Numbered from the stretch's first letter, positions 31,958 through 43,556 are shown. The stretch is DNA of 64,000 bases from Xanthostigma xanthostigma (GCA_963575645.1 OY754464.1:76234948-76298947), one strand, 5' to 3'. Numbers and translations are program-made. The notes: generated from the sequence alone by a model not told the origin.

Positions 31958-32220
31958 CACACTTAAGAGTGTAAAATGATCTTACACGTGTTCTTTCAAC
32001 ACACCTATCTATGTATTAATTGTAGTAAGTGTGTTATTCTCGTGCTGTGTCACCAAATGTGTTTTGATTCTAACACACATATCTAACTGTGTTATTATTG
32101 CATATTAAACGTGTAGATATAACACGTCGTGTACTAAAATCATATTTTATAACACGGTAAAAATAATAAACACACTTACACGCGTTGAAATAACACGGTT
32201 TGTAACATGCCTAGATTTGC
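31958..32220. repeat. Cluster of GTGTTA/TAACAC words
   Basis: More than ten direct or inverted GTGTTA/TAACAC-like words within 260 bp (for example GTGTGTTATTC, TAACACACATATC, TAACACGTCGTG, AATAACACGG). Spacing is irregular and there is no simple repeat unit. Could be a degenerate minisatellite or a binding-site array. Confidence 0.4.
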
Positions 32221-32478
32221 AGTGTAGTGGATGTCTACATCGAGAAAGGAAAGACTATGTCAAACAAGTTAATCGGGTGTATGATTTTGGAGATCTATGA
32301 TGAGTCAGAGAATGGTACCTACCTCATGAATGTTCGTTTTGAGCAATCGTAAATAATACATAAAAAGTTGTTTATATGAGAAGTTCGAATGTTTCTAATC
32401 TTGATAATCGGTTCAGTGGTTTCGGAGATTAGCGTGGACGAACATCGTGACACGAGATTTTTATATACCGAATATCTC

Positions 32479-33443
32479 AGACAGATTAAGTTTTTTTGAA
32501 AAATGTTGCTAATGAAAGTTGCTCAACTCGTAATGTATTTTGCGGTCACAAAAATTCCTTTCAAGGGAGAGCCCCCGTGGCAAGGGGGGCAGGGGTAACT
32601 TTAACATTTTAATTGGCCACCACAATTTTTTTTTATTGGTTCGAATTGTTCTGGCAAAAAAGGACCCAAACTTTTTTTTGTGCAAGCTAGAGATCACCAA
32701 GTACGCGGGGAAAAATTTTCCGAGTTATCCTCACCCCCGCAAATAAAATTTGTTGATTTTGTAACAGGTCAAGGAGTGGTACTCTTTTACACTTGACTTT
32801 GATAACAATCTTAAAGATTAGTTTGTCGTTTTTAAAGTGGAATTTGCATTTTTATTCGAGATTATTGAAACGCCACTACGTTGTATGATTGAGACCCCCG
32901 CGTACATACTCGATAATCTGTAGCTTAAACAAAAAAAAGTTTGTGACAAAAGATGTCTTTTTTTATCTGGAGAACTCGACCCAATAAAAAAAAAGACGGG
33001 TTGCACTCCGGGAGTGCCGGCAGAAGTGAAAACTTGAATATTAACGTCGTAATTTTTTGCATTTAGAAGCATTGTTTATTTATTGGCAACACTTGTAAAT
33101 AAAATGGTTTGTATCATAGATTGCATTTTTATGTACGATATTTCAACGCTAGATGTCTAACGTTGTATAAAAAGTATCTGGTAATTACTATCACTTAGAG
33201 AGTCTCACTCAGTTCTTACTTTTCCTGACACGAGTTTAACATTTTTTACCCATTACAAAAAAAGTGTACAACGCCGCTAAAGAAGTTTTCACTTCAAAAA
33301 TTGTGGTTTCCATTTTAAATTTCGGAGCTATCCCTGTCCCCCTCACGGGGGCACCCCCTTGGGAGGAATTTTTGTGACCGAAAAATACAATTTGAGCAAC
33401 TTTCATTCGCAACATTTTTCAAAAAAAACTTAATCTTCTGTGA
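32479..33443. mobile_element. Foldback element with about 150 bp arms and a nested repeat
   Basis: Arms 32479-32640 and 33300-33443 share AGATTAAGTTTTTTTGAAAAA, GAAAGTTGCTCAA and GTCACAAAAATTCCT. Centred inside at about 32985-33300 is a second repeat, bounded by GCAGAAGTGAAAAC and GTTTTCACTTC, with a second copy at 56606-57103. Non-coding. Confidence 0.65.
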
Positions 33444-33480
33444 TATTTAGCCGTTCCGGGACTTTTGAAACAGCCTGTAT

Positions 33481-35578
33481 ATAGATATAGACATACTAGA
33501 TATTTCCGCTATAATCAGCCTTCTCTCAAGTTCGGCTTTACGACGAAGGAAGTCGCTGATAAAAATTGTTGTGTACAATTTAATTTTCGAAACTTTAACA
33601 ATCTGAGTTTTCAGTGCTTGATGGTAGTATTAGTTTATCAGCATTTAGATTTTATAAAAAGAGTATTCTATAATGTTTGGCTTAATTGAATTTTATTGTA
33701 TTGTGAAAAAAGAACGCAAGCTTTAAGCGTTTGTCGGTTGGAGGGATAACCAGTTGCCATCAAAGTGCTTTTAATTGCTAACGTTAATGTAACATGGTGC
33801 GCTTATGAATTAAAATCGTTAATGCTTTAATCTTGTGTTGTAGTGTTGCAATCTAACCATTAAGTTACCAAGTCACTATCTTCATGACCTATTTTGTTGC
33901 CTCTTTTTTAAAGAAAAATTATCTTCAAATGTTTTTCATGTTGGAAACTTGTTTTGTGCTTTTGAGGCACAATCACTTCGAACGCTCACGCAATTATTAT
34001 GTCGATTATAATTATTGAAAAACAAATTTATAGGTACTTAATATTGACACTTTAATTAAGGACGTAGTCTGGTGTTCGGGTTTTAAAAAAACGAATTTAT
34101 TTTTTTACATTTTTAGTAAGTATAATATATTGAGAAAATACTGTAAAAATCTTAGACCGAAATATTAAATAAGATTTACAAAGCAGCATATAGTCAAGAG
34201 CAGCAACGGTCTTACGGTAAGACTCTTACCTGCTCTTACCTCTCAATTGTTATCACGTTACCCTTATACTCTCGCAGAGTAGAGCAAACAAATTAGCAGA
34301 AAACGATGACTTTGAAGAAACGGAAGGTTTAATATTCACCAGGCATAGCTAATTAGTGTAAATATTCATTTTTAGTTTTTGTAAGAAATCTGAAATTAAA
34401 ATTTTAAACGCGTTTTTCTCAAAACTACGTTTTTCTAAGTGGCGCGGGTGATTGAAACAATTGTATACAACCGATTGCTTTCAGTTTTGCAGAGGGTATT
34501 CTACACAACAAAAGCTCCGTCCGGTACTAGAATTACTTAATTATAAAAATTATTTCTATTTTTTAACCGATTTTGAACGAAAAAATCACGATTTTTTCGT
34601 TGTTTTTTTTCTAAAACCCGCCATTTTGTTATTTATCAATAAAAATGTTTATTTCTAGTACGGGATAGAGCCACAACCCTACGAAACAATAACCAATTTA
34701 ATTTTTATAATTCAGTTGACTCCAAATGACGTTATCACCCGCGCTACCCACCTACCTCCATTTAAAGTTGTCTACTTTAGGTTAAAAAAACAATTATAAA
34801 ATGGCGTAAAATGAAGCAAAAAAAATTTTTTTTCTTAGTTTACTATGTCAGTAAAAACATGTAATAAAATTGAAAACATCGTACATTAAATTGATATTAA
34901 AAAAAAATTCTGAAACAACGGTTGAAAACGAGGCTGAACATAGGACTACGTCCTTAAGGGGAATTATAAAACGTTCGAATAAAAAAAAATTTGGTGACTG
35001 ATGATGACATTCTTCTCCCGAGAGGAATATGAGCAATTACCGTCACCATGTATACCTACATCATCTTATCTATCTGTTCAAGTATCATACACAAGCAAGT
35101 TGGACTAACTTCCAAGAAACTGTAAGATATTTTAAAGGCATTTCAAGGTAGAACTTATATTTCAGCTAGCTATGTGGGTGTATAAACATATTATTAAGTC
35201 TACGGCTGAAAAAACGGAACGCCGCTGTTAGGACATAAAGTATACACAGAAGAATAAATTGAATTTATATATAACTTTTTCACCTTTCGCTTCAAGCTAA
35301 CCAAAGTTTAACAAAAAAAAAACGTGTATATAAATGAAAAATAAACATTATCGAGGATTTCATTACTATTCGGGTTTAAAAAAATATTTGTACTTCATTA
35401 ATTTGAAGTACTGTAGACTGTAGGGTCGTCAAAAATTAATAGCGACATGCTATAAAACTGTAATTATGAGTTTTTAAAGGACTTTTAAAAAAAATTCAAA
35501 GCGTTTTACATTTATGTTAATAAATGACTTTTTTATAGTAAAAAAGTACATATTACAAAGCAATCGGTCCTAATTTTC
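33481..35578. other. About 2.1 kb without any recognised gene or repeat
   Basis: I saw no terminal repeats, tandem arrays or conserved protein motifs. Open frames up to 74 codons are AT-biased and uncoordinated. This is the best candidate for old single-copy intron in the window. Confidence 0.4.
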
Positions 35579-35872
35579 TATACACTAGGGAAGTATTTTT
35601 GACACGCGACCTTTGCGCCCTCTTAATTCTGGTTCAGTCAAAACTTTAGTGCCATATAATATTTTACGTGCATTTTAATAAGGATTAATTGTTGAATAAA
35701 ATGGGAAAAAAACTTTCAATTATAGGAAGTGCTGTGTTGTTGATTGTAACAAAAAATCTAGAATTACAATTCCACCAATGGATTTTCTTATGAATTAGAG
35801 ATGACAAAAAATGGATTCCAGCAGTACGTCGTCAAGGGTAATTAAATTTTATTATTATGTCTGTAATCATAG
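35579..35872 (+). pseudogene. P-like transposon relic with THAP exon, frameshifted
   Basis: The left terminus TATACACTAGGGAAGTATTTTTGACACGCGACC matches the element at 54186-54742. ATG at 35701 starts MGKKLS. With two frameshifts the sequence follows the other copy through ELQFH and DDKKWIPAVRRQ, the W and basic end of a THAP domain. The zinc-binding cysteines are out of frame. Right terminus lost. Confidence 0.6.
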
Positions 35873-36510
35873 AGTGCCCGTCGGCAAAAATTTTACTGAC
35901 ACATACTCTCCCCAAACTTTGTATATGGCTTCATTAGGCCTAGTCTGACACCTATTTCCTCTATGACTTTTCTTGATTTTGGGGCGTTTTCCCTCTAAAT
36001 TTTCCGAAAGATGTCGTTTTGACGACATGTAAAAATTTATAGATAAAGTTCTCTGACAAATAATATGAACCATTTAAAATGTCTGACACCTCGAATATGT
36101 CCACATATTCGAGGTATCAGACATTTTAAATGGTTCATGTTATTTGGACCACTTGTGACATCATAGCTATATAGTTATATTATAATATCACTAATCTGAA
36201 CAAAAAGCAGCGTTCAAGAATAACCTTCCCGGTCGCAAGTTACGATCAATAAATTCTTGGGTGGATAATGGAACTGTAGTATATAAATTGAAAGGACTGA
36301 CAGGACAATTGATTCTCCTTCTCTGTTTCTCGTAATCGTCATCACAGGATACATTATAACTTATAACTTTGGATATATCGGTGTACAAATTACGAGTCTA
36401 GTGGCGGGTCGTCGACAATTTTGGCTCAACGAAACGGAACTGTTTATTTGGTGTCACGTCAACTAGTTGAAAAATCAGTTGATTTCGTTAATTAGTCTGA
36501 ATTAACTATA
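35873..36510. other. No gene; 74 bp hairpin at 36066-36139
   Basis: The hairpin has about 34 bp arms (ATTTAAAATGTCTGACACCT with AGGTATCAGACATTTTAAAT), the tip AATATGT|CCACATATT and almost no mismatches. The surrounding sequence is unremarkable. Confidence 0.6.
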
Positions 36511-36714
36511 ATGAACGCTAGGCAGGATCGTTGTATTCGTTGATTTTGAATAACGAACACGTTGGGTTACTGATTTGTTTGCGTCCTTCGTGTGTTCGAC
36601 ATCTATCCAGATCGAACCAGGTAAAATTGGATTAACAACTATTGCTGTGGTTCGTGTATGGTGTCGTTTTCGTTTCGTGCTTTTTGAAGACATAGTGATA
36701 AGCAAAGCAAGACA

Positions 36715-36830
36715 AAGACCAAGACTGTCTCAGTCTTGGTCTTGCTTATTCGGTCTTGTTCTTACTCAAATACTTTTAGTCTGGGTCTTGGTCTTGCTCA
36801 TTCAGTCTTGGTCTTGCTGATTTAACCTGC
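36715..36830. repeat. Minisatellite of CAGTCTTGGTCTTGCT
   Basis: Imperfect tandem copies of a 12-20 bp unit (CAGTCTTGGTCTTGCT, TCGGTCTTGTTCTTACT, TGGGTCTTGGTCTTGCT). The left edge is inverted (AAGACCAAGACTG), making a short hairpin. Confidence 0.65.
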
Positions 36831-36861
36831 TACTCACGTTTTTTAATATTTTTTCTAAATA

Positions 36862-37219
36862 CAGTAGAACCTCTTTAACTCGAACCTCGATAAGTCGAAA
36901 ACCTTCAAAACTCGAAAATATGTTTTGTTACCTTCCCTTCAAGCCTCAAAACCTACATTACTCGAAATCTCAACTCTCTAAGTCGAAATAATCAGTGAGC
37001 CATTTCGAGACATATTTTCCCTCCATAACTCGAAAAAAATGAATTGGACCTCTGTATCTCGAACATAGCAACTCAAAATTAGTTAGAATGAACCTTAAAC
37101 TCTACAAGTCGAATATTTCCTTACAAAATCCGCCTTCGTCGAAATCCTTCATAAGTCGAAAACCCTATAACTCGAATTTTTTGGAGTTTATTGAAGTTCG
37201 ACTTACAGAGGTTCTACTG
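36862..37219. mobile_element. pogo/Tigger-type MITE (ACTCGAA family)
   Basis: Terminal repeats CAGTAGAACCTCTTTAACTC and inverted CAGTAGAACCTCTGTAAGTC. TA on both sides (36860-36861 and 37220-37221). The body is full of AACTCGAAA/AAGTCGAAA words in both halves. 358 bp, non-coding. Confidence 0.8.
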
Positions 37220-37499
37220 TACAAAGAACGCTAGGCAGGACCGTTGCGAAAATCTTTGTATTCGTTGATTTTTAATAACGAACACGTCAGGTTATCGAAT
37301 TGTTTTAATTTAAACATTTTTCCTTCGTGTGTTCGACATCTGTCCAGATTGAACCAGATAAAATCGGATTAATTGTTGCTGTGGTTCGTGTATGGTGTCG
37401 TTTTCGTTTCGTGCTTTGAAGACATGGCGAATAGATCTGTTGGTTGGAGGAGTTATTTGTGTTTTGATTGGAGGAGTTAAATCGTCAACTAGTTAATTT

Positions 37500-38030
37500 T
37501 AAAAATCTCGGGTCGCAGTGCGAAACCCTGCCGACAATATAGTGTATTTGCTTTCACTGGCAGTGTAGCTTTATTATGTGAACTTAACCCTTTTGTTTTA
37601 GGACAAAATAAAAATTTTAACCCCTTAATACATCCCTTAAAATAATTTTTTTTTTTCTTAATTTCAATATTAATATCAATTTACCAAATTAAATTCACTC
37701 TTCACTAAGTAAATCCATATCTACAAACTAAATAAAATTTTTAAGTCCAGTCCTGTTGGGCCGATTTTAATAAAATTTTAGCAGCACATTTTATCTTTAC
37801 TAATGGGTTAAATTTCAATTTTGAAACTGTTCTGAGAATTTTTTCAGTATTTTTGGGCCCAAAAATATTTTTCAACCCCTAAAACCCACCCTTAAAGTGG
37901 CCCGATCGGGCTCATTTCAAATAGGCTTTGTGCGGTGATGGATTTCAATATGTGGTCCAAATTTCGTTAAAATCAATTAACTCCTTCGCCAATAGTGTAA
38001 GTGCCTTATGGCAAATACACTAAAAACAGA
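37500..38030. repeat. Unclassified repeat E, copy 2
   Basis: Starts CTCGGGTCGCAGTGCGAAAC as at 10946 and extends further right to GGCAAATACACTAAAAACAG. Confidence 0.55.
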
Positions 38031-38483
38031 TACAGTTGATGCCCTGACTAACGGATTTCGAACTAATTCGTTGAATCAACGCCCACCACTACGAGGGTTT
38101 AATAACAATCTGACTTTTGCACTATCCTGATCGCAACTACAATTGCGTTGCAGTGCATGTTATGCATTTTTATACATTTTTATTGTCCACTTTTCACAAA
38201 AACTCATTATAAACCGGTCATTTTTCCATCTATAAATATCTCATTGTATTCAATATGAACACTGAAATTGTGTTATGTCTGTTACAATAAAAAAATGTAT
38301 ATAGAAACGTGTTACATTTTAGATTGTTAGTTTTATTACTTCTATTACTTCTGTAATTAAAATCTTTCCTATAAGATATTAATTACGTTCGAGATGTACA
38401 CCTTCCTTGAGTTAAACATTCGTTGATTCACAAATATCATATTATCCTAACCTATAAATGCTTCGTTGCAATATGTTGATTAA
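38031..38483. other. No gene or recognised repeat
   Basis: No recognised element. Confidence 0.35.
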
Positions 38484-39078
38484 TCATATATATTAATACG
38501 CTAAGGTTAAAGATGTTTGCCTCCCTTTTTAGAAAAAACCTCACAATATCTCCACATAAATTATATATCATTTTACAGATAATTGCTTGCACTACTGACA
38601 TCGACAACTAAAAAATTTATTATTGCCTTTGTTTTTGTAAATTAATTAAAATACAGCAACGCTGAACAACGTCTGCCATCTGACGGCTTTAATTTTGAAA
38701 CAACGTCAACACTTCAATCTGTCATCTGACCTTCATATTGTAATACAACAGACACAATACTGCATACTGCCATCTGACGGCTTTAATTTTGAAACAGCGA
38801 GCGACGCTGAACAACGTCACAGCAATGCTGCATGATGCCATCTGACGGCTTAGCTCAACGCTTTTGCTACTTGCGCCTCTATATGACAATTTTAGTAAAA
38901 TATTTCTACGATCTGTCAGCTGAGCTTCATAGTGTAATACAACTAAAAGAAGAACGTTATAAGCAGTGTGCAAAATTAGAAACGAATTGAATACCTGCAA
39001 TCATATTTAGAAAATAATTTTGTAAAGTGATAATTATTATACTTATTTAGTGCCAATAATTCGCACAGATCACTCTAG
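38484..39078 (+). mobile_element. Helitron N1, copy 3
   Basis: A|TCATATATATTAATACGCTA ... GTGCCAATAATTCGCAC-AGATCACT-CTAG|T. One base of the 3' hairpin is mutated. Carries the GCCATCTGACGGC arrays. About 595 bp. Confidence 0.8.
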
Positions 39079-39142
39079 TTATTAATTAAAAAGAGTCGAG
39101 TATTCATGAGCTATTATTTGCACTATTTGAATCACTTTAGAG

Positions 39143-39489
39143 CAGGGGGCGGCAACATGCGGCTCGCGAACAGAATACGGCTCTTTTGATGTAAAGCTGC
39201 GGCTCTTCAGTTCCATACGCAAAAAATAATTATTTTATTATATAAACCGTTCAAAATCGTCCAATCGATCCATGATTGAGTACCATATATATCTCTCAGC
39301 CATTTTCTCTCGCGTTTCATCCGCACCGCCTCCGTCGCGACGTGTCGTCCTCGGATATATAATATATTATAGCTATATAAACAAATACTATAATACTGAA
39401 ATGAAAATGTTTAGTGGCTCTTTAAATACTGGGAAATTTTGTAAATTGTAGCTTTTGGCTCTTCCGTCTCAAAAGGTTGCCGACCCCTG
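39143..39489. mobile_element. hAT MITE with perfect 8 bp target duplication
   Basis: CAGGGGGCGGCAACATGCGG at the left, inverted as TTGCCGACCCCTG at the right. Flanks CTTTAGAG (39135-39142) and CTTTAGAG (39490-39497) are identical. The layout (CAGGGGTCGGCAAC ends, GGCTCTT words) is that of hAT-type MITEs. Non-coding. Confidence 0.9.
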
Positions 39490-40361
39490 CTTTAGAGCAT
39501 TCCAAAAACCAAGTAGTTTTGTTAAATATTGACATGTACGCTAGTGACATCGGACGGTTTGTTTTTGAACTTTGATATAGCCGTGATTCATGTCTCCGCT
39601 ATATTAATAGAAGTATGTGTCATATAAAAAATACTGTAAGAACTGTTATTGCATTTTCAAAAAACCCCCCCTCCCCCCGTCCAACGGTACTTCATTTAGT
39701 AAAGTGCGCGAAAATGCAAATTTTCATCTCTCAGTTCTATGTACAGAAAGCTAATTATTTGTTTTTAAATTTAATTATACAGTTGTATTGCGGTTCACAT
39801 AAGACACGTACTTCTAAAATTTTATCCAAATTGGTGGAAAAATGGCGGAGTAATAAGTCTGTGACAAATAGACGGACGGACATGACGAATTTATAAGGGT
39901 TCCGTTTTTGCCATAAAAAATCACTGAACGGTTTTTCCAGCAGATTAAATATTCTCTTCAAGATCATAAAATGATTTATCAGTCATTATTAATTTAGAAT
40001 AGTGTGAAATTCCCAAAATAATTGTTACTTTCTTGAACGTTCTGCCCATTTTTCTTTCTTCAAAACATGTAAAACGTGAAACTTAATGCCCTCATTGAAA
40101 TTTACTTAAAATGAAACCAGACGAAATGAACTTATTATAATAAATTCAAAAGTATATTTAAATTTAACCTTACGTTAAAACGTTAAGCATAAGAATTAGA
40201 ATGTGCTTGCATACGGATTAAGTACTTTCATAAAATTGAAATGCAATTTACCACAATTGTCACTAATGCGTTCAATTACACAATCAAAATTATTCAGCTC
40301 GCAATAACATTAGTCAAAAATATTTGAGGAGCAAAATAATAGAAAATTCTTCAATTTATGG
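39490..40361. other. No gene; GGGTTCCG-type repeat at about 39620-39910
   Basis: A CCCCCC(T)CCCCCC tract (39664-39678) leads into sequence ending GACGGACGGACATGACGAAT...AAGGGTTCCGTTTTTGCC, a repeat style common in Lepidoptera to my knowledge. Frames of 93 and 70 codons overlap it and look like by-products. Confidence 0.4.
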
Positions 40362-40692
40362 ATAGTTCTGGTGCGCGCGCAGCGACAGTTCGAATATAAA
40401 CACAGAGCAAAACGTGTCTGTTGTCTGACTTTGAACAGAATGCGACATCATGTTGGTTTGTGGGTGTTTGTTCAAGTGCCCACGTGACAAGATAATAATA
40501 ATAATAATATTTATTTTGTTCACCAAGTAAACACGTCAATACAAAGTTGTTACATACAATATAAAAAGGACAGAATTAAAATTGTTTAAAATCATATAAA
40601 GCTAGCAGTGACGTCATTCCTAGCTTCGTACCCAACCTACCGGCTAGCAGAACTCCTAGCAGCGTTTCCAGCCTCGTGTGCAGTGGCCTTAA
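40362..40692 (+). mobile_element. MITE P copy with LINE-tail insertion
   Basis: Matches 30355-30690 (GGTGCGCGCG, CAAAACGTGTCTGTTGTCTG, the right end CCTCGTGTGCAGTGGCCTTA). Between about 40493 and 40590 it carries (AAT)n followed by TATTTATTTTGTTCACC, an inverted LINE 3' end. The left terminus is missing. Confidence 0.65.
40493..40590 (-). mobile_element. Very short non-LTR retrotransposon 3' end
   Basis: The plus strand reads (AAT)n-ATTTATTTTGTTCACCAAGT, the inverse of a LINE 3' UTR with an ATT-repeat tail. Only about 95 bp was inserted. No coding. Confidence 0.5.
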
Positions 40693-40799
40693 TGAGCAAA
40701 TAGACATTTAGGAATCTCAATCAAAAGTTCACGCCGTAAGGAAGACAGATAAAACCATGTGCGTAAATGAAAATTGTACATTTGCTAAATATGTCATAA
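40693..40799. other. Spacer without recognised features
   Basis: Short unique sequence between MITE P and Helitron N1. Confidence 0.4.
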
Positions 40800-41883
40800 C
40801 TAGTGTGACCTGTGCACACTAAATAAGTATAATAATTATCACTTTAAAAAATTATTTTTAAATATGATTGCAGGTATTCAATTCGTTTCTAATTTTGCAC
40901 ACTGCTTATAACGTTCTTCTTTTTGTTGTATTACAATATGAAGCTCAGATGACAGATCGAAGAAATATTTTACTACAATTGTCATATAGAAGAGGCGCAA
41001 GTAGCAAAAGCGTTGAGCTTAGCCGTCAGATGGCATCATGCAGCATTGCTGTGACGTTGTTCAGTGTTGCTCGCTGTTTCAAAATTAAAACCGTCAGATG
41101 GCAGTATGCAGTATTGTATCTGTTGTATCACAATATGAAGGTCAGATGACAGATCGAAGTGTTGACGTTGTTTCAAAATTAAAGCCGTTAGATGGCAGAC
41201 GTTGTTCAGCGTTGCTGTATATTAATTAATTTACAAAAACAAAAGCAATAATAAATTTTTTAGTTGTCGATGTCAGTAGAGCAAGCAATTATCTGTAAAA
41301 TGATACATAATTTATGTGGAGAAATTGTGAGGTTTTTTTCTAAAAAGGGAGGCAAACATCTTTAACCTTAGCGTATTAATACAGTGTAAACTCTTTATAA
41401 CGAAACTCAAGGGACCGAGAATTTTTTATCGTTATAGAGAGTTACCGTTATATGGAGTGAAGAAAGAAAAACAACCAAATTAACAATAATCTTCAATGTA
41501 CTGTATAATCTCTTTATAACGAATTTTAAGGGACTGAACATTTTTTTGTTATAAAGAATTTTCGTTATATGGCGGGAAGAAAGAAAAATAACCAATTTTT
41601 ACTAAATTAATTTATTCCAAACACATATACCTATAGTTTGGCGTCATCAAGTGCTTGTTGAATAGATGGTGATGGTTCAGAATGGTCCTCTTTATGTCTG
41701 TAAACATTTGCTGACGCCTAAATATGAACATATTTCTTCGTAATAGAGAATGGCTGTTGCGTTATAAAGAGGGTATTAATGTATAGGTTTTAAGGTAAAC
41801 CAACCAAATCGAAAAAATGTCGACGTTATAGGGAGTTTTTCGTTATAACGAAGGACGTTATAAAGAGTTTACACTGTATATGA
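40800..41883 (-). mobile_element. Helitron N1, copy 4, split by a pogo-type MITE
   Basis: The minus-strand TC is at 41883-41882 and CTAG at 40803-40800. The 3' hairpin has lost its loop side (TGTGCACACT where other copies have TGTGCGAATTATTCGCACT read on the plus strand). The MITE at 41382-41876 sits 6 bp inside the 5' end, at a TA. Confidence 0.8.
41382..41876. mobile_element. pogo/Tigger-type MITE (TTTATAACG family), copy 2
   Basis: CAGTGTAAACTCTTTATAAC at both ends, TA at 41380-41381 and 41877-41878. Inverted relative to 30867-31362 and very similar along its length, suggesting recent activity of this family. Confidence 0.85.
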
Positions 41884-42635
41884 TATTATGCGGAGATGGA
41901 GTAAAAAGAGAGATCCTAAACTTTTTCATGGAAATTACATATGTAGGTAAGGTTCAGCACACACATACCTATGTAGCCATGTATAATATTAAGGTATATG
42001 ACGGTACATATTATACAATTAGAGCCAACTGACGGAGAATCTGGGCAACCAAGCAGTAGCTAGTTGCTATAGGCGAGGCGAGGCAAGGCAAGGCAAGGCA
42101 GAGCAACCGAACCACATCAGCAATAATGTCTACCAACCGTACACATTATCTTCATACGTCATTAGGCGCTTGCACTGCGCTTTGCTTTATACGACTTGCT
42201 TTTGACGACCTGATTACGACAGGACACAAATAATCTTGTGACAACTATCAGTGGCGTTCCTTGGAAATTATGTAATCTAATCAATCGCCCTTGCCTTTGA
42301 AAGTACTGCTTCGTTGGATGAACAATTGTCAAAATCAAGAAAGAAAATTTTCTGTAAGAGCGTATTCATATTCCTATGGGAATTTTTTAAACTCGACTAT
42401 TCCTGCGAACGAAACTCAATATAAAATGAGTTTCCAATTGAAATTTCAACAAGGGAAACTGTCTTCTTTAGATTTGAGAAATTTGACCGTGAAATGTCAG
42501 GCAAAACGTGTCTTAATGTGTGTGGACCACAATAAATTCTCGATTCTGTAACGTTTTCATTCAACAATGCACACTACGAGGTTAGGAGTCAGGATTTTTT
42601 TTGGGGTTGAGCGTCAATCTAGAGACCTCCCCCCA
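41884..42635. other. No recognised gene; (AGGCA)n microsatellite at 42072-42104
   Basis: GGCGAGGCGAGGCAAGGCAAGG is a short pentanucleotide array. An 86-codon frame (42291-42551, plus) has no recognisable domain and no splice or start context that I trust. Confidence 0.4.
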
Positions 42636-42836
42636 TTTTCGAAGTCGCTGAACACGATGGTGAGGATCCTACAATTTTTTTTTCCTCGGCAACCCCTTCA
42701 AATTGTCTCCTCTGATTGTTATGTTCAAAATTTTTTTTCCAAGAAGTGGAAATCAAGGGGGCCAATTTGAAGAGGTTGTCGAGGAAAAAAATTGTGGGAC
42801 CCTCGCCATCGTGTTCAGCTACCTCGAGAACTATTT
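42636..42836. repeat. Inverted repeat, about 70 bp arms
   Basis: GCTGAACACGATGGTGAGGA...TTTTCCTCGGCAACC pairs with GGTTGTCGAGGAAAA...CCTCGCCATCGTGTTCAGC. Small foldback element. Confidence 0.65.
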
Positions 42837-42962
42837 ATAATCACTATGGTTCTGTAAGAACAGTAATTAGAACAAAAAATAGCACAATAAGGCTAAATAT
42901 TAACTTTTATTCCTTGAATACATTTTTTGACTCGTTCTTATTTTCATCATATAATAAGAACC

Positions 42963-43556
42963 AAGGCCGAAAGCAGGGGGGGTGGGGGTTCCCTCCCCCC
43001 GAAATGCTTTAGCTAATCCACTGTTTTATACATACTACTAAAATATCTTCGACACTTTTTTCGGATCTGTAGATTCCACATTTTTCGACATCCATCGGAA
43101 ATGTAACAATGAAGGATGGGTGACAGAAATGCTCCTTCTCTCGCACTCATCTTTCATTGTTACATTTCATATCATATGCCGCTTTGGCGTTGATCGTAAG
43201 TCAATACAAGGTTAAATAAATTTTTCGTAACTAACAATTACATTTACAAATAATACGGATTCATGAAAGTGTTTGGTAAACGTGTTAAACCAAACAAGTT
43301 TTGAAGGGGAGGTATCGATGTGGCGAGCGAAGTGGCGTACTTTTTCCTCGTTGAGGAGGCTAAAAACATTTTTGAGAAAAAGCATTGGACAGTCACTACT
43401 GACTGGATTAGCCTTGATGAGCGTACATCGTGATGTCGAGATCAGTCCAGAGATCGTTGTCAACTTGTCACGCGCTTTTTTTCTGGTGACAATCCGTTAT
43501 CCCCGTCGGTTGCCCCTACCCCCCCACTCTCCGAAGTGAATTCCTGGCTACGGCCT
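42963..43556 (+). mobile_element. hAT transposon remnant (AAGGCCG ends)
   Basis: Left AAGGCCGAAAGCAGGGGGG and inverted right AAGGCCGTAGCCAGGAATTC form imperfect terminal repeats. The interior holds the transposase C-terminus at 43273-43539 on the plus strand. Target duplication not clear. Confidence 0.65.
43273..43539 (+). pseudogene. hAT (ZMYM1-like) transposase C-terminal dimerisation segment
   Basis: The frame encodes TFSSLRRLKTFLRKSIGQSL then LTGLALMSVHRDVEISPEIV and ends YPRRLPLPPHSPK. S-x-LRRLKT-LR, a G-x-x-L-GLA-x--x-HRD strand and the FA--PRRL tail are the hATC segment of hAT transposases related to ZMYM1-type proteins. The upstream part (EVSMWRAKW) joins directly to TFSSLRR, so the middle of the protein has been deleted. 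No N-terminal zinc finger or catalytic residues remain. Confidence 0.75.

Larger units (their letters stand above)
36511..37435. repeat. Direct duplication of an approximately 200 bp segment
   Basis: 36511-36700 and 37225-37432 both start GAACGCTAGGCAGGA and include TAACGAACACGT, CCTTCGTGTGTTCGACATCT and GGTTCGTGTATGGTGTCGTT. The spacer holds a CTTGGTCTTGCT minisatellite (36715-36830) and a pogo-type MITE. Divergence between the copies is roughly one in ten by eye. Confidence 0.7.

Noticed and set aside
42291-42551. 86-codon frame as a possible host exon
   Set aside because: No recognisable domain, weak splice context, and no relation to the dpr exon.
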